A stretch of DNA of 64,000 nt, taken from positions 140,984 through 204,983 of the forward strand of contig JACTMI010000006.1 of assembly GCA_014584695.1 (NCBI GenBank), given 5' to 3'. The notes beneath the pieces were generated by a model. It was not told the origin of the DNA. It was given only the letters and a program-made list of their open reading frames with translations, and did no database searches. A program made the translations under genes and the position numbers. The first letter of the stretch is position 1, and each line of letters begins with the position of its first letter. The DNA comes from Acidobacteriota bacterium (GTDB lineage: Bacteria > Acidobacteriota > Thermoanaerobaculia > Multivoradales > JAGPDF01). Of this stretch, positions 26,347-34,812 are shown in pieces.

Positions 26347-26838
26347 TCAAAGAACCCGCTCCGGCCGCCGCAGCGCCGCGAAGAAACCCCGCAGCAGCTC
26401 GGCGCTCGGCTCGCCCGCGACCCCCGCCACCACCTCCAGGCGGTGATTGAGCCGCGGATCCCGCACCAGATCGCCCAGGGAGCCGCAGAACCCGGACTTC
26501 GGATCGGCGGCGCCGTACACCAGCCGAGCCACCCGCGCCAGCACCAGGGCGCCGGCGCACATCGCACAGGGCTCCAGCGTGACGTAGAGGGTCGACCCCG
26601 GCAGCCGCCAGCCGCCCACCGCGCGCGCCGCGGCGCGGATGGCGAGCAGCTCGGCGTGCGCCAGCGGGTCACCGTCGCTCTCGCGGCGGTTGTGCGCGCG
26701 GGCGAGCTCTTCACCCGCCGCCGACACCACCACCGCGCCGACCGGCACCTCCCCGAGGGCCGCCGCCGCCCGGGCCTCGGACAGCGCGACCGACATCCAG
26801 CGTAGATCCGCCGCGGACGCGTCCGTACCGCCCCCCAA
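26347..26838 (-). CDS. tadA: tRNA-specific adenosine deaminase
   Basis: 163 residues. Zinc deaminase motifs: DPLAHAELLAI (His-Ala-Glu) and TLEPCAMCAGAL (Pro-Cys-x-x-Cys). TadA converts A34 to inosine in tRNA-Arg(ACG). The TTG at 26838 is taken as start because a TACAAT element lies 8 bases before it; the ATG at 26796 is an alternative, giving 149 residues. Downstream tRNA-Ser genes follow in the same direction. Order tRNA-Ser/tadA/ffs/dnaX resembles that of Bacillus. Confidence 0.93.
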   Translation of the reverse strand: MGGGTDASAADLRWMSVALSEARAAAALGEVPVGAVVVSAAGEELARAHNRRESDGDPLAHAELLAIRAAARAVGGWRLPGSTLYVTLEPCAMCAGALVLARVARLVYGAADPKSGFCGSLGDLVRDPRLNHRLEVVAGVAGEPSAELLRGFFAALRRPERVL

Positions 26839-26846
26839 GCCGGCGC

Positions 26847-26852
26847 ATTGTA
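26847..26852 (-). promoter_or_regulatory. Putative -10 element TACAAT for tadA
   Basis: Reverse complement TACAAT 8 bases before the TTG start of tadA. Confidence 0.45.
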
Positions 26853-26935
26853 CCCGAGAGGCCGCGAGCCGCCCAGCCCGCCGCCTTTACACCCCGGCGG
26901 GCGCCGCGTACGATGCGACCGCGCCGAGCCCGGGA

Positions 26936-27044
26936 CGAAGGGTTCGGGTCCTGTGCACCGGACGGTTCCGAACCTCGTCAGGCCCGGAAGGGAGCAGCGA
27001 TCAGGTCCTCGCTCCGGGTGCCGCAGGGGTGCCGGAACCCTTCG
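26936..27044 (+). ncRNA. ffs: Signal recognition particle RNA (small bacterial 4.5S type)
   Basis: About 109 bases closed by a terminal stem (CGAAGGGTTC at the 5' end against GAACCCTTCG at the 3' end). The apical domain carries the conserved SRP core GTCAGGCCCGGAAGGGAGCAGC, with the GGAA tetraloop and the Ffh-binding internal loops (TCAGG, AGCAGC). It lies between divergent tadA and dnaX, starting its own transcript ahead of dnaX. Ends are estimated from the terminal stem. Confidence 0.93.
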
Positions 27045-27073
27045 TCGCCGTCGCCGGCTCGGCGCCGTCCGAC

Positions 27074-28822
27074 ATGACCTACCAAGTGCTCGCCCGCAAA
27101 TGGCGGCCGCAGGACTTCTCGTCCCTGATTGGCCAACCGGCGGTGGTCACCGCCCTGACCAACGCCCTGCGCGAGGGGCGGGTGGCGCAGGCCTACCTGT
27201 TCTCCGGCATCCGGGGCGTCGGCAAGACCACCGCCGCGCGCGTCTTCGCCAAGGCGCTCAACTGCGAGCGCGAGCCGGCGCTGCGCCCGTGCAGCGACTG
27301 CCCGATCTGCCGGCAGATCGCCGAGGGCTCCGACCTCGACGTGCTCGAGATCGACGCCGCGACCTACTCGAAAGTCGAGCAGGTGCGCGAGCTCGCCGAG
27401 AGCCTGCGCTACGGGCCGGCGCGCGACCGCTACAAGGTGGTGGTCCTCGACGAAGTCCACCGCCTCTCCCGCCAGGCCTTCGACGCGCTGCTCAAGCTGG
27501 TCGAGGAGCCGCCGCCACAGCTCGTCTTCATCTTCGCCACCACCGAGATCGACGCCGTGCCGGCGACCATCCTGTCGCGCTGCCAGGAGTTTCATTTCCG
27601 GCGCGTCGGGCGGCGCGAGGTGGCCGACCATCTGGAGACGATCTGCCGCGAAGAGAAGCTCGAAGCCAGCCGCCACGCGCTCGAGCTGCTCGCCCGCGCC
27701 GGCGAGGGCAGCGTGCGCGACTCGGTGGCGCTGCTCGACCAGCTGGCGACGTTCGGCAACGGCCGGGTCGACGAGGAGGAGGCCAAGCGGCTGCTCGGCG
27801 GTCTCGACCTGGCCCTCTTCGACCGCCTCCTCGGCGCCATCCTCGCTGGCGAGCCGGCCGAGGTCGCCGCCCTCGCGCGCACGGTCGAGCAGGAGGGCTG
27901 GGATCCGCGCCAGGTCCACGCCCACTTCCTCTCCTACTGCCGCGATGCGCTCCACCTCTCGCTGGGCGGCGCCGGCGACGTGCTGGAGCTGTCGGAGGAC
28001 GAGCGGGCGGCGCTCGCCGCGCGGGTCGGCGCCCACCCGTACGAAGACCTGCTGCGCCTGCTCCACCACTTGCTCGCGAGCGAGGCCACCATCCGGCGCA
28101 GCGACGCCGGCGCCCTGGCGCTCGAGCTCGCCTGGCTGCGCGCCGCCGAGCTGCCGAAGCTGGTCCGGATCGAGGCGCTGCTCGCCGGCGCCGGCGGCGA
28201 CGAGCTCGACCCGGCCGTGACGGCGACGAGCTCGACCCGGCCGCCCGCGCCGCGGCCGGTGGCGCCGCGCCCCGCCGGCAAGTCCGCCGCGATGGCCGTC
28301 GAGGAGCCGCCAACGCGCCCGGTCGCGGCCGCTCCCGACGCCGCGCCGGAGGCGACCCCGCTCACCCAGGCGCCGACGCCGGTGGAGCCACCGGCGAGCG
28401 CGCCCGAGCCGTCGCCGGCGCGCGCCGCGGGCGGCTCGGTCGAGCGCTTCTTCGAGGAGCTGTCGCTGCGCCGGCCGACGCTCGCGGGACAGCTCGCGGC
28501 GGTCGAGTGCCGCTACGACGGCGAACGGCTCGAGATCGTCCACCCCGCCGGCGACAGCCTGGTCGCTTCGGCGCTGCGCCGGGCCTCGAACCGCACCCTG
28601 CTCGACGACGTGGTGGCGTCGGTGTTCGGCGCCGGCGCCCGCTGGCGGGCGATCGAGGGCGCAGCAGCAGCGGCAGGCGAGACCCCCACGCCGCCCGAGC
28701 CGCCGGTGCCTCAGGCGCTCGCCGAGCACCCCCGCGTCCAGGCCGTGCTCGAGATCTTCGGCGGCTCGATCGCCGGCCTCGAGCCCGCCGCGGACGAACC
28801 GACCGGAAGAGAGCCGCGATGA
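27074..28822 (+). CDS. dnaX: DNA polymerase III subunits gamma/tau
   Basis: 582 residues. AAA+ clamp loader: Walker A SGIRGVGKTTAARVFAKAL, four-Cys zinc module (CEREPALRPCSDCPICRQ), Walker B VVVLDEVHRLSRQAF, sensor FIFATTEIDAVPATILSRCQEFHFRR. Residues ~370-460 are an Ala/Pro linker and the C-terminal part (~465-560) is a tau-like domain. It loads the sliding clamp. ATG preceded directly by ffs. Stop overlaps ybaB start (ATGA). Confidence 0.96.
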   Translation: MTYQVLARKWRPQDFSSLIGQPAVVTALTNALREGRVAQAYLFSGIRGVGKTTAARVFAKALNCEREPALRPCSDCPICRQIAEGSDLDVLEIDAATYSKVEQVRELAESLRYGPARDRYKVVVLDEVHRLSRQAFDALLKLVEEPPPQLVFIFATTEIDAVPATILSRCQEFHFRRVGRREVADHLETICREEKLEASRHALELLARAGEGSVRDSVALLDQLATFGNGRVDEEEAKRLLGGLDLALFDRLLGAILAGEPAEVAALARTVEQEGWDPRQVHAHFLSYCRDALHLSLGGAGDVLELSEDERAALAARVGAHPYEDLLRLLHHLLASEATIRRSDAGALALELAWLRAAELPKLVRIEALLAGAGGDELDPAVTATSSTRPPAPRPVAPRPAGKSAAMAVEEPPTRPVAAAPDAAPEATPLTQAPTPVEPPASAPEPSPARAAGGSVERFFEELSLRRPTLAGQLAAVECRYDGERLEIVHPAGDSLVASALRRASNRTLLDDVVASVFGAGARWRAIEGAAAAAGETPTPPEPPVPQALAEHPRVQAVLEIFGGSIAGLEPAADEPTGREPR

Positions 28823-29112
28823 ACATCCAGAAGCTGATGAAGCAGGCGCAGCAGATGCAGGAGCGCATGCAGCGCGAGCTCGACGAGCTGGTGATCGAGG
28901 CGGCCGCGGGCGGCGGCATGGTCAAGGTCAAGATGAGCGGCCACAAGCAGCTGCTCGCGCTCGAGATCGATCCCGAGGTGGTCGATCCCGCGGACCCGGG
29001 CATGCTGCAGGACCTCGTCCTCGCCGCCGTCAACGAGGCCGCGCGCCGGGTCGACGAGGCGATGCAGAGCCGGCTCGGCGCGCTCGGCGGGGGGCTGCCC
29101 GGCTTCGGCTGA
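28819..29112 (+). CDS. ybaB: YbaB/EbfC nucleoid-associated protein
   Basis: 97 residues: MNIQKLMKQAQQMQERMQREL, VIEAAAGGGMVKVKMSGHKQLLALEIDPEVV, LVLAAVNEAARRVDEAM. A small dimeric DNA-binding protein shaped like tweezers. It starts inside the dnaX stop (ATGA) and precedes recR, the conserved dnaX-ybaB-recR trio. Confidence 0.95.
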   Translation: MNIQKLMKQAQQMQERMQRELDELVIEAAAGGGMVKVKMSGHKQLLALEIDPEVVDPADPGMLQDLVLAAVNEAARRVDEAMQSRLGALGGGLPGFG

Positions 29113-29124
29113 AGCGGGCGCGCG

Positions 29125-29715
29125 ATGGCCGATCCGCTCCGCCGGCTGACCACGGAGCTCGCCCGCCTGCCCGGCATCGGGCCGAAGAGCGCCACCCGCC
29201 TCGCGCACCATCTGCTCAAGGCCCCGGTGGCGCAGGCGCGCGAGCTCGCGGCGGCGATCGTCGAGATCAAGGAGAAGCTCTTCGCCTGCTCGCGTTGCCA
29301 CGCCATCACCGACGTCGACCCCTGCGCCACCTGCACCGATCCGGCGCGCGATCCGAGCCGCATCTGCGTGGTCGAGGAGCCGTTCAACATCCAGCCGCTC
29401 GAACGCACCGGGGAGTATCGCGGCCTCTATCACGTCCTCGGCGGCGCGCTCTCGCCCCAGCGCGGCATCGGACCCGACGAGCTGGCCATCGCGGACCTGC
29501 TGACGCGCCTGACGGGCGTGGTCGAGGTCATCGTCGCCACCAACCCGAACGTCGAAGGCGAGGCGACGGCGCTCTACCTCGCCCGCCTGCTCCACGGCCG
29601 CGGGCCGAGAGTCACCCGCCTCGCCTTCGGCATGCCGGTGGGGGGCGACATCGAGTACACCGACGAGGTCACGCTCGGCCGCTCGCTCGCCGGGCGGCGC
29701 GAAATCGGCGGCTGA
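29125..29715 (+). CDS. recR: Recombination mediator RecR
   Basis: 196 residues. Helix-hairpin-helix LARLPGIGPKSATRLAHHLL, a four-Cys zinc finger (CSRCHAITDVDPCATC), Toprim domain with VVEEPFNIQPLERTGEYRGLYHVLGG (Glu and Asp core) and EYTDEVTLGRSL at the end. RecFOR helpers load RecA at gaps; recF is 10 kb away at the origin. Confidence 0.96.
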   Translation: MADPLRRLTTELARLPGIGPKSATRLAHHLLKAPVAQARELAAAIVEIKEKLFACSRCHAITDVDPCATCTDPARDPSRICVVEEPFNIQPLERTGEYRGLYHVLGGALSPQRGIGPDELAIADLLTRLTGVVEVIVATNPNVEGEATALYLARLLHGRGPRVTRLAFGMPVGGDIEYTDEVTLGRSLAGRREIGG

Positions 29716-29724
29716 GCGCTCGCG

Positions 29725-31029
29725 ATGACTTCCACACTCGAGCGCGGCGACCTGCCGCCCGAGATCGTGACGCCGCCGCCGGGGCCGCGCAGCCGCGAGC
29801 TCTCGGCGCGTCTCGCCGCCCACGAGGCGCCGACCGTCAACACGCTCGGGCCGCGCGACGAGCCGGCGATCGTCTGGCGCGCCGCGCTGGGCGCCAACGT
29901 CCTCGACGTCGACGGCAACCGCTACGTCGATCTGACCGCCGGCTTCGGCGTCGCCGCGCTCGGCCACCGCCATCCGGCGATCGTGGCGGCGGTCACCGCC
30001 CAGGCCGGCGAGCTCCTGCACGGTCTGGGCGACGTCGCGGCGCACCCGCCGCGGATCGCGCTCGCCGAGCGCTTGGCGGCGCTCGCGCCGGTCGACGACG
30101 CGCGCGTCCACTTCGCCATCTCCGGCGCCGACGCGGTCGAGATCGCGCTCAAGGTGGCGCGCCTCGCCACGGGCCGTCCCGGCCTGCTCGCCTTCGACCC
30201 CGGCTATCACGGCACCACGCTCGGCGCCCTGGCCGCCAGCTCGCGCGGCGAGTTCCGTGAGCCCTTCGCGGCGTGGCTGCGCTCCGACGTGCTGCGGCTG
30301 CCCTTCGGCGCGCCGCTGCCGGAGATCGAGGCGATGCTCGCCGTCGCGCCGCCGATCGGCGCCCTGCTGGTCGAGCCGGTGGTGGGGCGCGAGGGCGTCC
30401 ACCTGCCGCCGCCCGGTTGGCTGGCCGGCCTCGCCGCGCTCGCGCGGCGTCGCGGGCTGCTGTTCGTCGCCGACGAGATCTTCACCGGCCTCGGCCGCAC
30501 CGGCGCCCGTTTCGCGGTCGAAGACGAGGGGGTGCGGCCCGACCTGCTCTGCTGCGGCAAGGCGCTCGGCGGCGGCCTGCCGCTCGCCGCCGTGGTCGGG
30601 CGCGCGCCGCTGTTCGAGCCCCTGCGCCGCGCGGGCGAGGCGCTGCACACGGCGACCTTCCTCGCCCACCCGCTCGCCTGCGCCGCGGCGCTCGCGACGC
30701 TCGAGCTGGTCGAGCACGAGCGGCTGCCCGAGCGGGCGCGCTCGCTCGGCGCGCGGTTCGCCGCGCGGCTCGCCGCAGCCGCCGCCGCGGCGGGGGTCGC
30801 GCTACGCGGGCGCGGCGCGCTGTGGGCGCTCGAATTCGCCGACGGCCCGGCGGCCCGCCGCTTCGCTGGCGCGCTCGCCGCCCGCGGCGTGCTGGCGCTC
30901 GCGGGCGGCGCCACCGGGCGCGTCGTCCAGCTGGCGCCGCCCTTGACCATCGACGCCCGGCCGCTCGACGCCGCCCTCGACATCGTCGCCGCGGCGCTCG
31001 CCGACCTCGACCTAGAATCCACCCGATGA
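29725..31029 (+). CDS. Class III PLP-dependent aminotransferase
   Basis: 434 residues. Fold-type I signature: DVDGNRYVDLTAGFGVAALGH near the start, ISGADAVEIALKVARLATG (phosphate site), YHGTTLGAL, the Asp pair with VADEIFTGLGRTG, and the PLP lysine in LLCCGKALGGGLPLAAVVG. Acts on an omega-amino or similar amine donor with 2-oxoglutarate or pyruvate; specificity cannot be predicted (4-aminobutyrate or diaminobutyrate type are candidates). Starts 9 bases after recR; its stop overlaps the following ATPase (ATGA). Confidence 0.9.
   Translation: MTSTLERGDLPPEIVTPPPGPRSRELSARLAAHEAPTVNTLGPRDEPAIVWRAALGANVLDVDGNRYVDLTAGFGVAALGHRHPAIVAAVTAQAGELLHGLGDVAAHPPRIALAERLAALAPVDDARVHFAISGADAVEIALKVARLATGRPGLLAFDPGYHGTTLGALAASSRGEFREPFAAWLRSDVLRLPFGAPLPEIEAMLAVAPPIGALLVEPVVGREGVHLPPPGWLAGLAALARRRGLLFVADEIFTGLGRTGARFAVEDEGVRPDLLCCGKALGGGLPLAAVVGRAPLFEPLRRAGEALHTATFLAHPLACAAALATLELVEHERLPERARSLGARFAARLAAAAAAAGVALRGRGALWALEFADGPAARRFAGALAARGVLALAGGATGRVVQLAPPLTIDARPLDAALDIVAAALADLDLESTR
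31013..31018 (+). promoter_or_regulatory. Putative -10 element TAGAAT
   Basis: TAGAAT 7 bases before the ATG of the small P-loop gene, inside the 3' end of the aminotransferase gene. May give the small gene its own transcript in addition to read-through. Confidence 0.35.
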
Positions 31030-31595
31030 ACGGCCGGCGCGCCAAGATCGCTTTCATCGGCACCCACGGCGTCGGCAAGACCACCCTCTGCTATGGCCTC
31101 GCCGCGCGCCTCAAGCGCCGTGACGTGGCGCTCGACATCGTCCACGAGGTGGCGCGCCGCAGCCCCCTGCCGATCAACGAGACCACCACCGCCACCGCCC
31201 AGCGCTGGATCCTGCTCACCCAGATCGCCGAGGAGCTGGTGGCGGCGGCCCGTTATCCGGTCGTGCTCTGCGATCGCAGCGTGCTCGACAACTACGTCTA
31301 CCTGCTGCTCGCCACCGGGCGCGCCGATCCCACTTTCGACCGCCTGGTCGGTGATTGGCTCGCGACCTACGACCTGCTGGTCTACGTCCCCTGCTTCGCG
31401 GCGCCCGCCCCGGACGGCGTGCGCGCGGCCGATCCAGAATTCCAGCGCGCCGTCGACCTGCGGCTCAACGTCGAGCTCGCGGCCCGCGACGTCCCGGTCC
31501 TGCGGCTCGCGGACGAGGGCCGCGCGAGCTGGCTCGACCTGGTCGAGCGCGAGGCGTGGCAGCGCGTGGGCTCGCCCCAGCTCGAGCTGCTGTGA
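31026..31595 (+). CDS. NadR-like small P-loop kinase/ATPase
   Basis: 189 residues. Walker A FIGTHGVGKTTLCYGLAARL, DIVHEVARRSPLPINE, the kinase segment VVLCDRSVLDNYVYLL and YDLLVYVPCF match the AAA_28 / NadR-type nucleotide-kinase group. Such proteins phosphorylate small nucleosides or cofactor precursors, or act as regulators. Its start overlaps the aminotransferase stop, pointing to a shared pathway. It converges with truA, whose 3' end overlaps this gene on the opposite strand. Confidence 0.75.
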   Translation: MNGRRAKIAFIGTHGVGKTTLCYGLAARLKRRDVALDIVHEVARRSPLPINETTTATAQRWILLTQIAEELVAAARYPVVLCDRSVLDNYVYLLLATGRADPTFDRLVGDWLATYDLLVYVPCFAAPAPDGVRAADPEFQRAVDLRLNVELAARDVPVLRLADEGRASWLDLVEREAWQRVGSPQLELL

Positions 31596-32415
31596 GCGGG
31601 GGAGGCGCCGCACCGACCGGCGGCGAGCGGACCGGGACCGGCGGCGCCAGCGCGCCGAGCGGCGGGTCGCCCTCGTAGAGCACCCGCTCGAGAAACAGCC
31701 CCGAAGGCGGTGCCGTCCACTCGGCCGGCGCCAGCCGCTCGCCGCCCGGCTCGGCGGCGACCAGCGCCTCGAACTGCGCGCGGTCGAGCGCCCCGGCTCC
31801 GAGCTCGACCAGCGCACCGACCAGCCGGCGCACCATCTTCCAGAGGAAGTGCGACGCCGCGATGCGCACCACGATCAGGTCCCCGCTCTCGGCGAGCTCG
31901 GCGCGCTCGACCACCACGAGCGTGCCGGACTCCGGCTCGGCCGGACGTTCGGCGAAGCGGACGAAGTCGTGGCGGCCGACCACCGCCGGCCAGGCCGCGG
32001 CCATCGCCGCCGCATCGAGCGGCCGGCGCACCCACCAGACGAAACGCTTGCCGAGCGCGGTGCGACGGCGGGCGATCTGGTAGACGTAGCTGCGCAACCG
32101 GGCGTGGTGGCGGGCGTGGAAGCGCGGCGCCGCCGGCTCGAGCGCCACCACGCCGATGTCGGCCGGCAGCTCGCGCTCGAGCCCGGTCGCGAGCGCCGCC
32201 GGCTCGAGCGCCCGCCGGCAGCGCAGGTGCGCCACCTGCGCCAGCGCGTGCACGCCGGCGTCGGTGCGGCCGGCGCCGCCCAGCTCGACCGTCTCGCCGA
32301 GCACGCTCTCGAGCGCGCGGCGCAGCTCTCCGGCCACCGTGCGGGCGTTCTTCTGCTCCTGCCAGCCGCGGTAGCGGGTCCCCTCGTACTCGACGGTCAA
32401 ACGGTAGGTCGGCAT
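31465..32415 (-). CDS. truA: tRNA pseudouridine synthase A
   Basis: 316 residues; the first ~250 are TruA: VEYEGTRYRGWQEQKNARTV, the catalytic GGAGRTDAGVHALAQVAHL (Asp in RTDAGVHA), RFHARHHARLRSYVYQI, HFLWKMVRRLVGALVELG and GLFLERVLYEG. It makes pseudouridines at positions 38-40 of tRNAs. The last ~65 residues are Pro/Ala/Arg-rich and antisense to the small P-loop gene by 131 bases; they look like read-through rather than domain. ATG start. Confidence 0.92.
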   Translation of the reverse strand: MPTYRLTVEYEGTRYRGWQEQKNARTVAGELRRALESVLGETVELGGAGRTDAGVHALAQVAHLRCRRALEPAALATGLERELPADIGVVALEPAAPRFHARHHARLRSYVYQIARRRTALGKRFVWWVRRPLDAAAMAAAWPAVVGRHDFVRFAERPAEPESGTLVVVERAELAESGDLIVVRIAASHFLWKMVRRLVGALVELGAGALDRAQFEALVAAEPGGERLAPAEWTAPPSGLFLERVLYEGDPPLGALAPPVPVRSPPVGAAPPPLTAARAGASPRAATPRARPGRASSRGPRPRAAGPGRRGPRARR

Positions 32416-32469
32416 GCAGCACCTCGCGGCCGGATGCTACCCGGCGCGCGTTCGAGGGCCGCTCGGCGC

Positions 32470-32475
32470 TAGACT
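32470..32475 (+). promoter_or_regulatory. Putative -10 element TAGACT
   Basis: TAGACT 12 bases before the GTG start of the cNMP-binding protein. Confidence 0.45.
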
Positions 32476-32487
32476 AGGGGGACTTTG

Positions 32488-33474
32488 GTGCCGCCGGAAC
32501 GGCTCGCCCGCCATTCGCTCTTCGCCCACTTCGGTGCGGCGCAGCTCGGCCGGCTGTCCGAGGCGCTCAGCGAGCGCGCCGTGGCGGCCGGCGAGACGGT
32601 GCTGCGCCAGGGCGACGCCGGCCGCGAGGCCTACCTGCTCGACGCCGGCCACGTGCGCATCCAGCGCTCGACGCCCTATGGGCTCTTCCCGCTGGCCCAG
32701 CTCGATCCCGGCGATCTGTTCGGCGAGGCGGCGTTCGTCGATCCGGCCGCGCGCTCCGGCGACGCGGTCGCCACCACCGCGGCCACGCTGTTCGTCTTCG
32801 CCCACGATGCGCTCGACGGCGCGCTCACGCGCGATCCGCGTCTCGCCATGGCGCTCCACTGGACCTTCTGGAAGGGGCTTTCGACCAAGCTCCGGCGCAC
32901 CAACGACAAGCTCTCCCGCTTCTTCGCCCAGGGCGTGCCCGGCGCCGGCGCCGAGCGGCGCCCCGACCGCCCGCCGAGCGGCGAGTTCCGGATCGATCTC
33001 GCCGCCAAGAAGACGCTGTTCGCCGAGCAGCGGCTCTCCTCGCTCGAGATCAACTTCCTGACCTCGCTGTCGCGCGAGAGAAAGCTCACGGGCGGCGAGG
33101 TGCTGTTCCGCGAAGGCGACCCGGGCGACGCCATGTACGTGGTGCTCGAGGGGCGGATCCGGATCTCGAAGATCATCCCCGGCGCCGGCGAGGAGGCGCT
33201 CGCCATACTCGAGCGCGGCGACTACTTCGGCGAGATGGCGCTGATCGACCGCCAGCCCCGCTCGGCGCTCGCCAAGGCGCACGACGGCGGCGCGGTCGTG
33301 CTGGCGATCCCGAAAGAAGTGGTCGAGGGGCTGCTCGACATGCACAAGGTCTCCTCGGTGCGGCTGCTCCACATCCTCTGCGGCCTGGTCGCCAAGCGCC
33401 TGCGCGAGATCGACGACAAGCTGGTCGGCTGGTACATCCTCGCCGGCGGCAACTGGCCGAGCGCCGCGATCTGA
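32488..33474 (+). CDS. Protein with two cyclic-nucleotide-binding domains
   Basis: 328 residues from GTG (a TTG one codon earlier is possible). Domain 1 (~10-115) has FLFAHFGAAQLG-type start and GDLFGEAAFVDP; domain 2 (~185-300) has GGEVLFREGDPGDAMYVVLEGRIRISK and the full phosphate-binding cassette YFGEMALIDRQPRSALAKA with the nucleotide-binding Arg-Ser. There is no helix-turn-helix, so it is not a CRP-type DNA-binding regulator; the C-terminus is a short GWYILAGGNW. It likely senses cAMP or cGMP and acts through protein contacts. TAGACT and a GGGGGA site precede it. Confidence 0.82.
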   Translation: MPPERLARHSLFAHFGAAQLGRLSEALSERAVAAGETVLRQGDAGREAYLLDAGHVRIQRSTPYGLFPLAQLDPGDLFGEAAFVDPAARSGDAVATTAATLFVFAHDALDGALTRDPRLAMALHWTFWKGLSTKLRRTNDKLSRFFAQGVPGAGAERRPDRPPSGEFRIDLAAKKTLFAEQRLSSLEINFLTSLSRERKLTGGEVLFREGDPGDAMYVVLEGRIRISKIIPGAGEEALAILERGDYFGEMALIDRQPRSALAKAHDGGAVVLAIPKEVVEGLLDMHKVSSVRLLHILCGLVAKRLREIDDKLVGWYILAGGNWPSAAI

Positions 33475-33522
33475 GCCGCGGCTCCCATCTCCGACCGCCA
33501 AACTCGCTCGCATCGCAATTGC

Positions 33523-33612
33523 AGGAGCGAGCCGACAGGCTCGCGACCGCGGCGGGGTGAGGCCAGCGGATTCACTCCGCTGGCCGAGGGGAGGGCGCGT
33601 GCCCTCCCCTTT
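33523..33612. repeat. Three-hairpin intergenic repeat, copy A
   Basis: 90 bases made of three inverted repeats in order: GCGAGCCgacaGGCTCGC, GGCCAGCGGAttcacTCCGCTGGCC, and GGGGAGGGCgcgtGCCCTCCCC. Near-identical copies occur at 51380-51467 and 51478-51549. Lies between the cNMP-binding gene and mutY. Confidence 0.85.
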
Positions 33613-33653
33613 CAGATGAGACCCGCGTGCCCTCCGCCGCGAGATCGATCCCC

Positions 33654-33680
33654 AGGAGCGAGTCGACAGGCTCGCGACCG
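33654..33680. repeat. Three-hairpin repeat, partial copy (first hairpin only)
   Basis: AGGAGCGAGTCGACAGGCTC followed by GCGACCG: the first arm of the repeat with one changed base, ending exactly at the mutY stop codon. Confidence 0.7.
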
Positions 33681-34727
33681 TTAGCGGGTTGGCAACCCCG
33701 GCACTAGGAGAGCCAGCAGCTTGCGCGTCGCGCCGGTGAGGCCGAAGTCCAGCGCCTCGGCCGGCGCCAGCCAGGCGGCCTCCCACCCCTCGGCGACTTC
33801 GCCGCTCTCCGACCGCTCCGCGGCGTGAGCGCGGATCTCGAGTCGGCGCGTGGTGATGGTGTGACGCACCCGCGCCAGCTCCTGTCCTACCCGCCAGTGT
33901 CCTCCAAACTGGACGGCCAGGGCCCCCTCGACGCTCTCGGCCCCGGCCTCGACGGTCGGCAGCTCCCAAAGCCCCGGCAGGACTGTCTTCGTTTCGGGAC
34001 GCCGTAGGAAGAGCCATCGCCCCGCGTGCTCGACCACGGCCACCACCTGCGCCACCCGGCGCGGCGCCGGGCGCGGCCGGGCGGCCGGGAAGCTCTCCGG
34101 GCGCCCGCTCGCCCTCGCCTGGCAACCGGTGGCCAGGGGACAGATCTCACAGCGCGGCGCCCGCGGCGTACAGACGAGCGCGCCGAGCTCCATCAGCGCC
34201 TGGTTGGAGTCGCCCGGGCGCCGCGGGTCGAGCAGCTCCCCGGCCGCCGCGGCGAGCCGGCGCCGGTCCGCCGCGCGGCCCGCCTCGAGCGCGAGCGCCA
34301 GCCGCCGCGCCAGCACGCGGACAACGTTACCGTCCAGCACCGGGACCCGCTCGCCGAAGGCGATCGAGGCGATCGCCGCCGCGGTGTAGGGCCCGACGCC
34401 CGGCAGCTCGGCGAGCGCTGCGGCGGAGCGCGGCAGCCCCCCGCCTGCCGCCACGACCCGCCGCGCGGCCTCGTGCAGCTGGCGGCAGCGCCGGTAGTAG
34501 CCGAGCCCCGACCAGAGCCGCAGGGCCTCGTCGACCGGCGCCGTGGCGAGCGCCGCCGGGGTCGGAAAGCGGTCGAGGAAGCGCTGGTAGTAGCGCACGG
34601 CGGTCTCGACGCGGGTCTGCTGGAGCATCACCTCGGAGACCCAGATCGCCCACGGCTCCGCGGTCGAGCGCCAGGGCAGCTCGCGGCGCTCACGGTCGTA
34701 CCAGGCGAGAAGGGCGGAGGCGGTCAC
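33681..34727 (-). CDS. mutY: A/G-specific adenine glycosylase
   Basis: 348 residues from a GTG; longer in-frame extension upstream is judged spurious because the usual start (LLAWYDRERRELPWR) is reached here. Catalytic Glu in SEVMLQQTRVETAV, HhH LPGVGPYTAAAIASIAFG, catalytic Asp in PVLDGNVVRVLARRL, 4Fe-4S Cys in LVCTPRAPRCEICPLATGC, and the C-terminal Nudix-like 8-oxoG recognition domain (VVAVVEHAGRWLFLRRP, GLWELPTVEAG). It removes A opposite 8-oxoG. TAGACT lies at 34735-34740 on its strand. Confidence 0.95.
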   Translation of the reverse strand: MTASALLAWYDRERRELPWRSTAEPWAIWVSEVMLQQTRVETAVRYYQRFLDRFPTPAALATAPVDEALRLWSGLGYYRRCRQLHEAARRVVAAGGGLPRSAAALAELPGVGPYTAAAIASIAFGERVPVLDGNVVRVLARRLALALEAGRAADRRRLAAAAGELLDPRRPGDSNQALMELGALVCTPRAPRCEICPLATGCQARASGRPESFPAARPRPAPRRVAQVVAVVEHAGRWLFLRRPETKTVLPGLWELPTVEAGAESVEGALAVQFGGHWRVGQELARVRHTITTRRLEIRAHAAERSESGEVAEGWEAAWLAPAEALDFGLTGATRKLLALLVPGLPTR

Positions 34728-34734
34728 GACCGCG

Positions 34735-34740
34735 AGTCTA
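34735..34740 (-). promoter_or_regulatory. Putative -10 element TAGACT for mutY
   Basis: Reverse complement TAGACT 7 bases before the GTG start of mutY. Confidence 0.45.
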
Positions 34741-34812
34741 AGCGGCGGTGGACACGCTGGCCGGCAGTATCGCGGCCGGGGTGACAGTTTGGCCGGTTGC
34801 CCAAAGAACAAT

